Shown: in pieces, positions 34,906 through 43,215 of the stretch | Layout: the number at the start of each line of letters is the position of its first letter | Position numbering within the stretch: the first letter of the stretch is position 1 | Assembly (NCBI RefSeq): GCF_013359905.1 | Contig: NZ_JABMCC010000096.1 | Span: 115,080 to 179,079, forward strand | From: Paenibacillus taichungensis | GTDB taxonomy: Bacteria > Bacillota > Bacilli > Paenibacillales > Paenibacillaceae | Reading direction: 5' to 3' | DNA length: 64,000 bases | Program-made: the position numbers and the translations under genes | The notes under the pieces: model-generated | What the model was told of the DNA's origin: nothing | Seen by the model: the letters and a program-made list of their open reading frames with translations, nothing else | The model's database searches: none

Positions 34906-35937
34906 ATGGCAAAGATTGATGATGTAGCCCGTCTGGCGGGTGTATCCAAGGGAACGGTATCCAACGTATTCAGCCAGAAAAGGCCAACGAGCAAAAGAGT
35001 AACCGAGAAAGTACTGCAAATTTCGAAGGAATTGAATTACGTGCCGAATCACATTGCAAGAAGCTTGGTCACCAAGAAAACAATGGCGATCGGGCTTACC
35101 ATTCCGCACGGAAAATTCTTTTTCAGCGTGTTCCATAATCAGTTTATCAATGGTGTCATTCTGGAAGCTTCCAATTACGGATATCGGGTGCTTCTGGACA
35201 TGATTGCTGCCGAAGAGGTGAAGACACCTTCACTTGCGAGTTATCCTATTGACGGGGCCATTGTGCTGGGACCAACAGAAGAGGATGACCGGATCAATCT
35301 GCTGTATCAGCATGACATTCCGTTCGTCACGATCGGCAAAATCATTAACAAGGGACTTCAGGGTGTATCTACCGTCAATAATGATAATAAACAGGTCATG
35401 CGCGATATTTGCGATTATTTGCTTGGACTGGGGCATCGGAACATCATGTTTCTGAACGCCGGGGAGCAGATGACTGTTTCCATTGAGCGGTCGGAAGAGT
35501 TCGTCCGGGTACTGCAGGAGCATGGTGTGACGATCCAGCCCGGAATGATCCATTACAAACCAGGTATTCATTCAGACAAGTATATTAAATACGGCTATGA
35601 TGAGACACTTCATAATGTGAAGAACCCCATGGGCAGGGTTACGGCCATTATTGCAGATGACGACCGTACTGCATTTAGCGCTCTTAATGCCATTAACGAT
35701 GCGGGTCTTCGTGTGCCGGAAGATATCTCATTGTTTGTAATCTGCGGTGATCAGTCCATGATGCATCAGGTAAGACCTTCGTTGACGGGAATGGATTTGC
35801 AACCATCGGAGCTGGGTGTTCAGTCGGTAAGGCTGCTTATGCATAAGCTGGGTATTTTGGAGGGATCGTACGAGAATAACAGGATCGTGCCTAGCAAAAT
35901 AATAGAAAGAAACTCTTGTTCCTCGATCAAGAATTAG
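34906..35937 (+). CDS. LacI-family repressor
   Basis: A 343-residue LacI regulator. Residues 1-60 form the HTH and hinge: A-K-I-D-D-V-A-R-L-A-G-V-S-K-G-T-V-S-N-V, then L-N-Y-V-P-N-H-I-A-R-S-L. The rest is the sugar-binding-protein-like sensor. The start ATG 34906 has GAGGAGAGG upstream. It lies 87 bases after the last ABC gene in the same direction, so it is likely part of the same transcript and represses it through the two AAACCGGTTT palindromes. The inducing sugar is unknown. Confidence 0.9.
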   Translation: MAKIDDVARLAGVSKGTVSNVFSQKRPTSKRVTEKVLQISKELNYVPNHIARSLVTKKTMAIGLTIPHGKFFFSVFHNQFINGVILEASNYGYRVLLDMIAAEEVKTPSLASYPIDGAIVLGPTEEDDRINLLYQHDIPFVTIGKIINKGLQGVSTVNNDNKQVMRDICDYLLGLGHRNIMFLNAGEQMTVSIERSEEFVRVLQEHGVTIQPGMIHYKPGIHSDKYIKYGYDETLHNVKNPMGRVTAIIADDDRTAFSALNAINDAGLRVPEDISLFVICGDQSMMHQVRPSLTGMDLQPSELGVQSVRLLMHKLGILEGSYENNRIVPSKIIERNSCSSIKN

Positions 35938-35970
35938 CAAGAATGAGTTTCGGATGTTGTGAGGTTAGAT

Positions 35971-36474
35971 ATGATAACGTTTACATCCTGGATGGGCAAC
36001 TCTGTACCTTTTGAATATTATGTCCGAATTCTGATCAGTGCTGTGCTCGGGCTGTTAATCGGATTCGATCGGACCCATAAGAACAAACCGGCGGGCGTAA
36101 AGACGTATACATTTGTCACAGTCGCTTCTGCACTCATTACAATCGTATCCATTGAGAGTGTTGAAGTGTACGGACAGCTGCATAACCGAACGATGATGGA
36201 CCCGATGCGTCTGGCGGCTCAAATCGTCTCGGGCCTTGGTTTTCTCGGAGCAGGACTCATTATGAAGGCCGGATTTGAAGTGAAAGGTTTGACATCGGCA
36301 GCGATGATCCTATTTGCAGGTGGGGTCGGTATTGGTACGGGAGCCGGTTTCTACGGAATTGTGACCTTTTCGATGGCGGTAGCTTTCTTTTTCATCCGGG
36401 TTGGGGGTTGGATTGAGAAGTGGGAGCACAAGAAGCTGGTGGCAAAGGGAGAAAAGAAAGACTTGAGTGCTTAA
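35971..36474 (+). CDS. MgtC/SapB-family membrane protein
   Basis: A 167-residue protein with four to five membrane helices. The family pattern I-G-F-D-R-T-H-K-N-K-P-A-G-V-K-T near residue 30 and the Q-I-V-S-G-L-G-F-L-G-A-G near residue 84 are clear. MgtC proteins affect magnesium limitation and ATP synthase control in other bacteria, but this short form lacks the usual C-terminal soluble domain, so its role is open. ATG 35971 has GAGG 6 bases upstream. Confidence 0.88.
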   Translation: MITFTSWMGNSVPFEYYVRILISAVLGLLIGFDRTHKNKPAGVKTYTFVTVASALITIVSIESVEVYGQLHNRTMMDPMRLAAQIVSGLGFLGAGLIMKAGFEVKGLTSAAMILFAGGVGIGTGAGFYGIVTFSMAVAFFFIRVGGWIEKWEHKKLVAKGEKKDLSA

Positions 36475-36498
36475 ATGGTTGAGTATTTTCTGCAAACG

Positions 36499-36537
36499 AA
36501 TAAGCGTATTCAATGGAAAGCTTTGAATACGCTTATT
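36499..36537. terminator. Bidirectional terminator
   Basis: AATAAGCGTATTCAA and TTGAATACGCTTATT form a perfect 15-bp stem between converging genes. Confidence 0.85.
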
Positions 36538-36578
36538 TATTCACATAGCGAAGAATGCATAGTTATCCCAATCCTTAT

Positions 36579-36791
36579 TTAGGATACTAATTTATAAATT
36601 ACATACCCTAGTACCAATAATATAATGAGGATTCCAGTGCCTTTCCATCCCAAACCTCCAACTAAATCTGCGAAGCTTCCAAATTGAGCACGATTTACGC
36701 CATCACCCAACGTACCCATGGGGTTTCCCTTTAATTCTTCTTGTCTCAGACGTTCTCTTTTTTCTTCAGGTGTTTCTTCTCGAAAATCCAT
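36579..36791 (-). CDS. Small membrane protein, DUF6366-like
   Basis: A 70-residue protein: a charged start M-D-F-R-E-E-T-P-E-E-K-R-E-R-L-R-Q-E, then G-N-P-M-G-T-L-G-D, then G-G-L-G-W-K-G-T-G before one C-terminal membrane helix. I recall this layout from DUF6366 small proteins of Bacilli. GGGGTGG precedes the ATG at 36791, which replaces a longer upstream frame. Function unknown. Confidence 0.7.
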   Translation of the reverse strand: MDFREETPEEKRERLRQEELKGNPMGTLGDGVNRAQFGSFADLVGGLGWKGTGILIILLVLGYVIYKLVS

Positions 36792-36836
36792 GTAACCACC
36801 CCTGAAATATGTTTTTTTTGGTAAACAGAACCTATA

Positions 36837-36888
36837 TTCAAAAAGAGCACAGGTGATCCGAAGTAAGTCAGGAACGCTTTGTGCTCTT
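36837..36888 (-). terminator. Terminator of the small gene at 36912-37214
   Basis: On the reverse strand AAGAGCACA and TGTGCTCTT form a 9-bp stem with a long loop, followed by TTTTTG. Confidence 0.65.
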
Positions 36889-36911
36889 GTTGTATTCAAA
36901 TGATGTAGGAG

Positions 36912-37214
36912 TTATGGTTCGATACTAAGATCGAAATTGGGTTCGCACATATACCCCTTTTTATCCACATCAATCGTAAATTCCACATCATAGCTTACGT
37001 GAAACTCTTCCTTGTATGTTCCCTTCATCATCTTCATCGCATCAAAGTATGATCCGAATTCGGGATCTTCCATATAGGGAATGGCAATGAGTTCAGCGTT
37101 AATGTGATGAGTAATCTCGCTGTTGCTGGAAACACCCGTATTAAACTTGGTAGGCTGAAGGTCAATTGACCCAATCATGCTCCCGGGGAAACCGGGACTG
37201 CAACTTATTCGCAT
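36912..37214 (-). CDS. Hypothetical protein
   Basis: A 100-residue acidic protein starting M-R-I-S-C-S-P-G-F-P, with AAGGAG 7 bases before ATG 37214. No signal peptide or membrane helix. It contains H-H-I-N-A-E-L-I-A-I-P and ends with a Glu/Asp-rich beta-strand-like stretch. I do not recognise a family. The clean ribosome site and its own terminator support a real gene. Confidence 0.6.
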   Translation of the reverse strand: MRISCSPGFPGSMIGSIDLQPTKFNTGVSSNSEITHHINAELIAIPYMEDPEFGSYFDAMKMMKGTYKEEFHVSYDVEFTIDVDKKGYMCEPNFDLSIEP

Positions 37215-37471
37215 AGTCATCTCCTTCGTCGTTAGTTAATCATTAGACGAAAAAATGAAGGTAAAGTTGCTCCAGAATTAGGAAATTAAGGATGGATATG
37301 AATGAAGCTATTTCCAATCGTCTTGCTCTTTTGATACAGTATTTATAGTAAAACCCGTGGGGATATATTGTTTATACAACAATCACTTCAGGAACTCCTG
37401 CGGAATGCGCGTGCGTAGGCACGTTTCGGTTAGATACTAATAATTCGTTCATTCTGAAAGGAGCCGATCCC

Positions 37472-37951
37472 ATGAATGTGAAAGATAACTTGATTGAACA
37501 GCAGTCCCTAACTTTCGTAGGCATTAAAAGAACGTTTTCTTGTGTGGATGGCGAGAATTTGAGAGAGATTCCAAAGATGTGGCAGGAAGCTTTGGCGGAC
37601 GGAATAGAAGATCGTTTAAACGAGTTTAATAACGGGGCCGTCTCCGGTTTGGTTGGCATTTGTATAGATCAGAGGGAATTACACAGAGGTCAAATGGAAT
37701 ATTGGATCGCAACTTCACACTCCGGGGAAGTGCCTGAGGGTTTGTTCTCAATAGAGATTCCCGCGTCCCACTGGATGGTATTTGAAGCCGATGAATTGGC
37801 GCCAGAAGCGATACAGCGGTTGTGGAAGTATATTATGAGCGAATGGTTCGGAGCCACTCCTTACAAGCACGCAGGAATTCCGGAACTTGAGGTTTACCCT
37901 GGTCAGGGTCTTCCTCCTCAAGTATGGATACCTGTTAAACCGTTATCGTGA
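37472..37951 (+). CDS. GyrI-like effector-binding domain protein
   Basis: A 159-residue stand-alone GyrI/AraC-effector-binding domain. It starts with a beta-strand region F-V-G-I-K-R-T-F-S, has a G-L-V-G-I-C-I-D stretch near residue 57, and ends with an E-V-Y-P-G-Q-G-L-P-type segment. There is no DNA-binding part. AAAGGAG precedes the ATG. Such proteins bind small hydrophobic or cationic compounds. Whether this one is a sensor, a sequestering protein or an enzyme cannot be told. Confidence 0.75.
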   Translation: MNVKDNLIEQQSLTFVGIKRTFSCVDGENLREIPKMWQEALADGIEDRLNEFNNGAVSGLVGICIDQRELHRGQMEYWIATSHSGEVPEGLFSIEIPASHWMVFEADELAPEAIQRLWKYIMSEWFGATPYKHAGIPELEVYPGQGLPPQVWIPVKPLS

Positions 37952-38020
37952 TTTAACGCATAACAGGCTAGGTTATATCGTTATATAGGTAAAGATCAAC
38001 TATATCAATTGAACTAAACT

Positions 38021-38210
38021 TTTTCACGATAACGGAGAGGACAGAAATAACCTGAAGAAGCGGAGCTAAAAGCATTCTGAAAGAAAGCTGCATCGGAAGC
38101 ATACGCTTCGCCTTTATCCCCGGATTTTCCCCTTTAAAAAGGGAATCCAAAAAATCTGGGGATAACAGCGATCGGAAGGTTGTTCTGTCATCGGAGTGCC
38201 ACGTGTAAAT
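38021..38210 (+). ncRNA. Structured intergenic repeat, copy 2
   Basis: Second copy of the element at 10788-10941. The blocks from CTTTATCCCCGGATTTTCCCC through AATCTGGGGATAACAGCGATCG are nearly identical. It has a 40-base insertion between the first conserved block and the central hairpin. The end pairing changes sequence (CACG with CGTG here, CATG-type there) but keeps pairing. It ends 80 bases before the SUKH gene. Confidence 0.6.
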
Positions 38211-38290
38211 AATTCTTAGTTCAATTTATATTGTACCAGAGGGTTTACTCATCATGGCTACATCATGTTCGATTCATTAGGAGGCTTAAT

Positions 38291-38740
38291 ATGTTATCCA
38301 ATAAAGTGATTGATTATTGTCAAAATCAGGGCTGGTGGCATGAAGATGTGCCAGCAGAGTACGAAGAAGCTTTACGTAAACTGGGTATTGATCTTGCATC
38401 TGATTTTGCACATTTTTATTTGCATGCTGATGATGGTCCGACCTTTTACAGCAGACATCAGGAAATCTATCAGATCTGCTGGGTTATGGAAAACACCGTA
38501 TATCTGGAGGACATGACGGTGGCTCAACTTACGTTGGGATTGCCAGAAGCCTACATCCCGCTGGACAGCTTTGAGGGCGAGGGTGGATTCTTTTATAACC
38601 GCCAAACGGGAGATGTGGCTCTGGTGGAGCTTGGTGAATCGATCGAACGTTTCCTGAGCGGTGAAAGCACACCGCAGTGGGCGAACTTCAATAACTTTCT
38701 GGAATGGTATTTCGAACTGGAGGAGGAGGTTACGGAGTGA
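38291..38740 (+). CDS. SUKH (SMI1/KNR4) family protein
   Basis: A 149-residue soluble protein. D-F-A-H-F-Y-L-H near residue 38, then I-Y-Q-I-C-W and P-L-D-S-F-E-G-E-G-G-F-F-Y-N near residue 97, then A-N-F-N-N-F-L-E-W-Y-F near the end, fit the SUKH fold. SUKH proteins are commonly immunity partners of secreted nuclease or deaminase toxins, but free SUKH genes are frequent. AGGAGG lies 6 bases before ATG 38291. It overlaps the next gene by one or a few bases (GTG inside its stop region). Confidence 0.75.
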   Translation: MLSNKVIDYCQNQGWWHEDVPAEYEEALRKLGIDLASDFAHFYLHADDGPTFYSRHQEIYQICWVMENTVYLEDMTVAQLTLGLPEAYIPLDSFEGEGGFFYNRQTGDVALVELGESIERFLSGESTPQWANFNNFLEWYFELEEEVTE

Positions 38741-39183
38741 AAGATTTGACACCGGAGCATCCCGAACTGGAGAGACAAATTATTGAAACGGTAGAAGCAG
38801 GCAATGTTCTGGATGAAACGCAGCAGCATGAGCAAGCCCTGATCTATTATGATCAGGCTTGGGGGATGCTGCCCGAGCCGAAGACCGACTGGGAAATGGC
38901 AAGCTGGATCGCTTCCTGTCACGTGAATGCACATATGGACATGAAGCAGTACGCGCTGGCGAAGCCTTGGGCAGAAATAGCACTGCAAACACGAAGTTCG
39001 GATATTAATACCGGGCCGTGGATTGAGCTGGGTATAGTCTGCATGAAGCTAGAGCAGCATGATGAAGCTTTTGCTAATTTGGACCTGGCGTATGCATATG
39101 GCAAGGAAAGAGCATTTCAAGGAAGCCCGCGTGATGTCTTGCAATATTATAAGGAACAGAAGGCGAAGCGTGAACGAAACTGA
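38737..39183 (+). CDS. TPR-type protein coupled to the SUKH gene
   Basis: A 148-residue, all-helical protein with two tetratricopeptide-like repeats (A-L-I-Y-Y-D-Q-A-W near residue 34, A-K-P-W-A-E-I-A-L near 75, A-F-A-N-L-D-L-A-Y-A-Y-G near 112). GTG 38737 overlaps the preceding TGA, and GAGGAGGAGG gives the ribosome site, so translation is coupled. No signal peptide. Function unknown. The pairing with SUKH suggests a helper or a second immunity-type protein. Confidence 0.75.
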   Translation: MKDLTPEHPELERQIIETVEAGNVLDETQQHEQALIYYDQAWGMLPEPKTDWEMASWIASCHVNAHMDMKQYALAKPWAEIALQTRSSDINTGPWIELGIVCMKLEQHDEAFANLDLAYAYGKERAFQGSPRDVLQYYKEQKAKRERN

Positions 39184-39198
39184 TTCTATTGGATTAAA

Positions 39199-39248
39199 AA
39201 AGGGTACCCTGTCTGCCAGCTCATTGGCTGTGGGGTACCCTTTCTTTC
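39199..39248 (+). terminator. Rho-independent terminator
   Basis: AAAGGGTACCC and GGGTACCCTTT form an 11-bp perfect stem with a long loop, followed by CTTTC. Confidence 0.75.
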
Positions 39249-39280
39249 GAATTTATATAGATGAATGAACCTCCACCGAG

Positions 39281-40492
39281 TTAATCTTTCGATCCGTAAG
39301 GGAAAAATTCATCTACGAGATCCTGCGGCGATATGGACACAAAGACGTGATCCAATTCGGTTTTGCTGGCGAAATCTACGATGTCTCCCGTATAATAACG
39401 TGGATCAATCAGGTAAATCTCGGACACGACGGTCGACAGGAAGGAGATCATCGGCACTGCGAGAGAGTCCTTGATGAACAGTACCTTGAGTCCGTTCGGT
39501 TTGTCTTTGTTCACCACATGAACGATTCCCTGATTTCCGTACAGGTACGTAAAGTACTTGTCAGCGGTTAGATCATAGGTAGCTCCTTGCACATTCAGCG
39601 GATAGGTCGTAAGTAGAGCATCCTCAAAGCGGCCGTTCAGTGTGGCTTCCGTCTCTCCGGTTTTGAAATAGAAGGAATAGTCCGTTTTGAACTTCGGGTA
39701 AATCAGGTCAAAGTCATCGTCACCAGCAAAGTATTTCCCGGCTTTTCGACCCTGTGATCCAATGAAAATATCCTGATACGGCACCACATTATAGTTATTT
39801 AAGTCCGTGAAATAATGATCCGGGTCCAGCGGCTTGTCGTACATGCCGTCCAGATGATTCACCAGCTGGCCAAAGGCCCAGAACGCGGTCTTGATTTTCC
39901 AGTGGTGATCTGTGGTGAAAAAGAGATCCTTTGCCGGAATACCACTCTCCAACAGACCTTCGCGCAGATCCACCGTATCGATGCCATCCTGCTTAAGATT
40001 GGTCAGAAAGCCGTCGGCTGTTTCGTTGTTATAATTGTAAGGAATGCCTTCCGGGAACTGGGTATACCCACGTACGTATTTGTCTGGTGTCATCACATAG
40101 GTCAGTTTAGTTTTGGGGTCCAAATGTGCTCCCAGCGCTGCAACCCGATCCGACAGATCTTTCGTATCCGTTGGCCCTGTAGCGAAGTAGGTATAGTGCA
40201 GCTTGCCTTCCATGTCTTTTACGACTTCGAAGTTGTTCTCCTCGTTCTTCCACATGAGTGACTGCATATATCCGTACGCTTCCACGAAGCCGAACTTATC
40301 GAAGACATGTTCATTAATGTCGTTATCCAGTTCGTGAATCAGTTCTTTGGCTTCAGAAAAATGGAAGTCCGCTGAAGCCAGCGTCTTTTGGATCGGCCCG
40401 AAGGATTGAATAATGTTCAGAACAGAGAATGTCACGAGCACGAGAATGAAGAGGAAAGCCGTGATTCTCTTTTTGGCAAAAAAGTTGTGCAT
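39281..40492 (-). CDS. DHHW protein, AlgJ/AlgX-like polysaccharide acetylation partner
   Basis: A 403-residue protein with an N-terminal membrane anchor at residues 12-30 and an extracellular SGNH-like domain. T-T-D-H-H-W-K near residue 194 is the DHHW signature, and I-K-D-S-L-A near residue 337 is a likely nucleophile motif. Relatives transfer acetyl groups from an MBOAT protein to exopolysaccharide. It is the last gene of the reverse-strand operon, starting 14 bases after the MBOAT stop. Confidence 0.85.
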   Translation of the reverse strand: MHNFFAKKRITAFLFILVLVTFSVLNIIQSFGPIQKTLASADFHFSEAKELIHELDNDINEHVFDKFGFVEAYGYMQSLMWKNEENNFEVVKDMEGKLHYTYFATGPTDTKDLSDRVAALGAHLDPKTKLTYVMTPDKYVRGYTQFPEGIPYNYNNETADGFLTNLKQDGIDTVDLREGLLESGIPAKDLFFTTDHHWKIKTAFWAFGQLVNHLDGMYDKPLDPDHYFTDLNNYNVVPYQDIFIGSQGRKAGKYFAGDDDFDLIYPKFKTDYSFYFKTGETEATLNGRFEDALLTTYPLNVQGATYDLTADKYFTYLYGNQGIVHVVNKDKPNGLKVLFIKDSLAVPMISFLSTVVSEIYLIDPRYYTGDIVDFASKTELDHVFVSISPQDLVDEFFPYGSKD

Positions 40493-40506
40493 GGTTGTGC
40501 CTTCTC

Positions 40507-41928
40507 TCAGAAATTGAAATAAATAAACGGATTGTATGTACCTTTGACCAGATACGATACACAGACCAGGAATAAAACGATGATCGTGACCGGGTACACC
40601 AGTTCCAATGGTTTGCTGAAACGTGCGCCGTCGACCATCAGTTTGTTCATTCTCGTGGCAATCGGCATGCAGAACAGAATACCGAGGATGAAGAAGAGTG
40701 CATACTCTTTCAGAAACATCCAGGTTGTATCACTCCAGAATCCATTGCCGTACAGTCCGAACATGTTACCCAGATAGTTGCCAGCTTGCAGCAGATCCGG
40801 TGAACGGAAGATCACCCACCCGATGACCACAATAAACATGGCATAGAGATGCCGCAGCGGGTTGAAGCGGGTACCTTTATCAAAGTTAGAGATTTTCTCC
40901 AGCGCAATGAATGCGAAGTTAATCAATCCCCAGACTACAAATGTCCACTCCGCACCATGCCACACGCCAGTCAATCCCCAGACGATGAGCAGATTGCGAA
41001 TCATTTTATCCTTGTTAGTGACACGTGATCCACCGAGTGGGAAATAGACATATTCCTTGAACCAGGTGCCGAGCGAGATATGCCAGCGGCGCCAAAATTC
41101 AGTGATGGACCGGGAGATATACGGATATCTGAAGTTCTCTTCGAACTTGAATCCGAACATGAGGGCGAGACCAATGGCCATATCGGAGTATCCTGAGAAA
41201 TCAAAATAAATCTGCAACGTATAGGCGATGGCTCCAAGCCATGCCAGACTTGCTGGAATATCTGAGGTCCCACCCATGCTGAAGATATGATCCGCGACAA
41301 TCGCCATGCTGTTGGATAACAGCACCTTTTTACCCAGACCCACAATGAAACGGCAGCAGCCCAGTGCGAACTTGTCCCAACTTTCCTTTCGGTTAACCAT
41401 CTGATCTGCAATCGTGTTATAGCGCAGAATCGGTCCGGCAACGAGCTGAGGGAAGAAGGAGATATACAGCGCCACGTAAAAGAGATTCTTTTGTACGGCA
41501 CCATGTCCGCGATACACGTCGATGACGTAGGAAATTCCGTGGAAGGTGAAGAACGAGATCCCTAGCGGTAGAGCAATATTCGGAATGTTTAGGCCAAAAC
41601 TTGTATTCTCATTCACAATACGCAGTGCAAAAGCCATGTATTTAAAGACGAACAGCATACCTAGATTGACGATAAGCATCAACGTAATGATGGTGTACGC
41701 GGCATTCCTTCGTTCCCTGAACTTGTCCACAAGCAGGGCGAAGATATAGTTAAAACAGATGGAGGCCAGCATGATGAGGACAAACCACGGTTCACCCCAT
41801 GCATAGAAGAACAGGCTGGCAACCAGCAGCAGCATGTTTTTGGCCGTAACCGAGAATCTCAGTATGTAATACAGCCCCAGAACAAGCGGCAGGAAATAAA
41901 ATAGAAAGATTACACTGGAAAAGAGCAC
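40507..41928 (-). CDS. MBOAT-family O-acyltransferase, AlgI-like
   Basis: A 473-residue polytopic protein with about twelve helices. The MBOAT features are clear: W-H-I-S-L-G-T-W-F-K-E-Y-V near residue 280, then G-V-W-H-G-A-E-W with the catalytic His near residue 318. GTG 41928 is chosen because AAGGAGG lies 6 bases upstream. It moves acyl groups across the membrane, here probably acetyl to the polysaccharide made by the upstream glycosyltransferase. Two hairpins separate it from the upstream gene. Confidence 0.88.
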   Translation of the reverse strand: MLFSSVIFLFYFLPLVLGLYYILRFSVTAKNMLLLVASLFFYAWGEPWFVLIMLASICFNYIFALLVDKFRERRNAAYTIITLMLIVNLGMLFVFKYMAFALRIVNENTSFGLNIPNIALPLGISFFTFHGISYVIDVYRGHGAVQKNLFYVALYISFFPQLVAGPILRYNTIADQMVNRKESWDKFALGCCRFIVGLGKKVLLSNSMAIVADHIFSMGGTSDIPASLAWLGAIAYTLQIYFDFSGYSDMAIGLALMFGFKFEENFRYPYISRSITEFWRRWHISLGTWFKEYVYFPLGGSRVTNKDKMIRNLLIVWGLTGVWHGAEWTFVVWGLINFAFIALEKISNFDKGTRFNPLRHLYAMFIVVIGWVIFRSPDLLQAGNYLGNMFGLYGNGFWSDTTWMFLKEYALFFILGILFCMPIATRMNKLMVDGARFSKPLELVYPVTIIVLFLVCVSYLVKGTYNPFIYFNF

Positions 41929-41957
41929 TGCCTTTCCTCCTTGAGGATCATATAAGG

Positions 41958-41989
41958 GAGCACGTTGTATCAATTGATGCAACATGCTC
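41958..41989 (-). promoter_or_regulatory. 32-base palindrome in the MBOAT leader
   Basis: GAGCACGTTGTATC-AATT-GATGCAACATGCTC (14-base arms on an AATT core) is a near-perfect palindrome, with only G.U-type exceptions, ending 29 bases upstream of the MBOAT start codon. It may be an operator or an RNA hairpin that regulates translation of the acetylation genes. Confidence 0.5.
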
Positions 41990-42002
41990 AATTAAAAATA
42001 GA

Positions 42003-42036
42003 CAGACACCCGCATCTTAGGATGCGAGTTGGTCTG
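42003..42036 (-). terminator. Internal terminator or attenuator of the polysaccharide operon
   Basis: On the reverse strand CTCGCATC and GATGCGGG pair around CTAA, with a second outer pairing CAGAC/GTCTG, followed by TATTTTTAA. It lies between the partner gene and the MBOAT gene and may lower expression of the acetylation genes. Confidence 0.65.
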
Positions 42037-42046
42037 CAAGGTTCGT

Positions 42047-43198
42047 TTACATGCGAAAAGGTCGCCGTGCTTGTCGATCATTGCGGGAACGTCGCTTTCT
42101 GGCACCCTGGGCATTCCGTTGTCTTCTCCACATCCAGTAGAGGACGAGTCCATGGATTCCGGCAGCTGTTAACAAGAGACGAATAAACCATCCCACCGAT
42201 GTTTTCATCAGTGGGTCGGCAGGGCTGAGCACCTTGGTAACTTCAGATGGGTCAGGAATAGAACGTGGCGTCCCGTCTTTCTCCTGAACATTCATCGCTG
42301 AAGAGCGATCCAGCATGACGGTCTTTGTCAGATTCCATTTGCCATTCACAAGTGCACATATGGTGGCCTGCTCAGCATCGACATCGGTATGCAGCGTCAG
42401 CAGTCCATCCGGTGTAATGGATGCTCCCTGAACGGGGGTGTTGAGCTGGAATTTTACATCGGGCGTTTCTTCTGAGGAAGATTGAACACCGTATTGGACA
42501 ATGGATTCACCAGCTACGGGCTTCACCACACGTTCGTCACCAGTCATTTGCAAGGTGGTGAGCCCATTCTCCACAACAGCTTGCTTCTTGGACAATGGCT
42601 TGATGTTGCCGATGCGGAAGCTCAGCTTGGCGTTTTCGGGAGTTGTGGTTGTAATGCCCCAGCCAATGACTTTACCCAAGTTCACCTGACCTGCCGTGCT
42701 GGCCTTGTCCTGGACCATTAGGCTGGAAAAGGGGATGCGGATTTGTCCGACAAATCCCGGTTCCAATGCAATCAGGCCAGATAACGGACGAACCAGTTCA
42801 GCGTGTCCGGTTGATTTCTCGACTACGATGACGTTTCGATCATCAGACACAGTAAGGGAGGTTTTATCCGCTCGGGTCAGTACGATATTAAGAGGCAACC
42901 TTCGGTCCGATTCATTGCGGATGGAGAAGGTCAAAGCCCCATAGCCTGACCAGTCTCGATTCTGCAGCTCATAAACGTAGGCCGAATAGTATCCTTTTTT
43001 GAGCCCCTGCGTGGAGGTCTTAATCTGAATACTGCCTTGCTTATCAACGCTGGCGTCTACCTTGGCTCCATTGTTCCATTCATGGAGTGTACTCCTACTC
43101 ACCTTAAGCTGCTCTGCCTGAACAGCCTGGATGGGATACATGTTCCATAACACAACAAGACTAGCAACAAGTGTAAGTTGTTTCCACTTCTTGATCAT
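42047..43198 (-). CDS. Exported, tail-anchored partner of the cellulose-synthase-like enzyme
   Basis: A 383-residue protein. The signal peptide runs to about residue 28 (ending V-Q-A), a beta-rich region resembling a carbohydrate-binding jelly roll covers about 30-210, and a smaller beta region follows. One membrane helix lies at about 336-356 with a strongly basic cytoplasmic tail. The layout (extracellular beta domains, C-terminal helix) is that of BcsB, but it is half the usual BcsB length and I see no clear BcsB motif. It starts 17 bases after the synthase stop. It probably guides the nascent chain. Confidence 0.65.
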   Translation of the reverse strand: MIKKWKQLTLVASLVVLWNMYPIQAVQAEQLKVSRSTLHEWNNGAKVDASVDKQGSIQIKTSTQGLKKGYYSAYVYELQNRDWSGYGALTFSIRNESDRRLPLNIVLTRADKTSLTVSDDRNVIVVEKSTGHAELVRPLSGLIALEPGFVGQIRIPFSSLMVQDKASTAGQVNLGKVIGWGITTTTPENAKLSFRIGNIKPLSKKQAVVENGLTTLQMTGDERVVKPVAGESIVQYGVQSSSEETPDVKFQLNTPVQGASITPDGLLTLHTDVDAEQATICALVNGKWNLTKTVMLDRSSAMNVQEKDGTPRSIPDPSEVTKVLSPADPLMKTSVGWFIRLLLTAAGIHGLVLYWMWRRQRNAQGARKRRSRNDRQARRPFRM

Positions 43199-43215
43199 GC
43201 TTTCTTGCCTCCCCT

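Noticed and set aside
36912..37214. CRISPR or repeat array in the small-gene cluster
   Set aside because: No direct repeats of regular spacing are present anywhere in the window.
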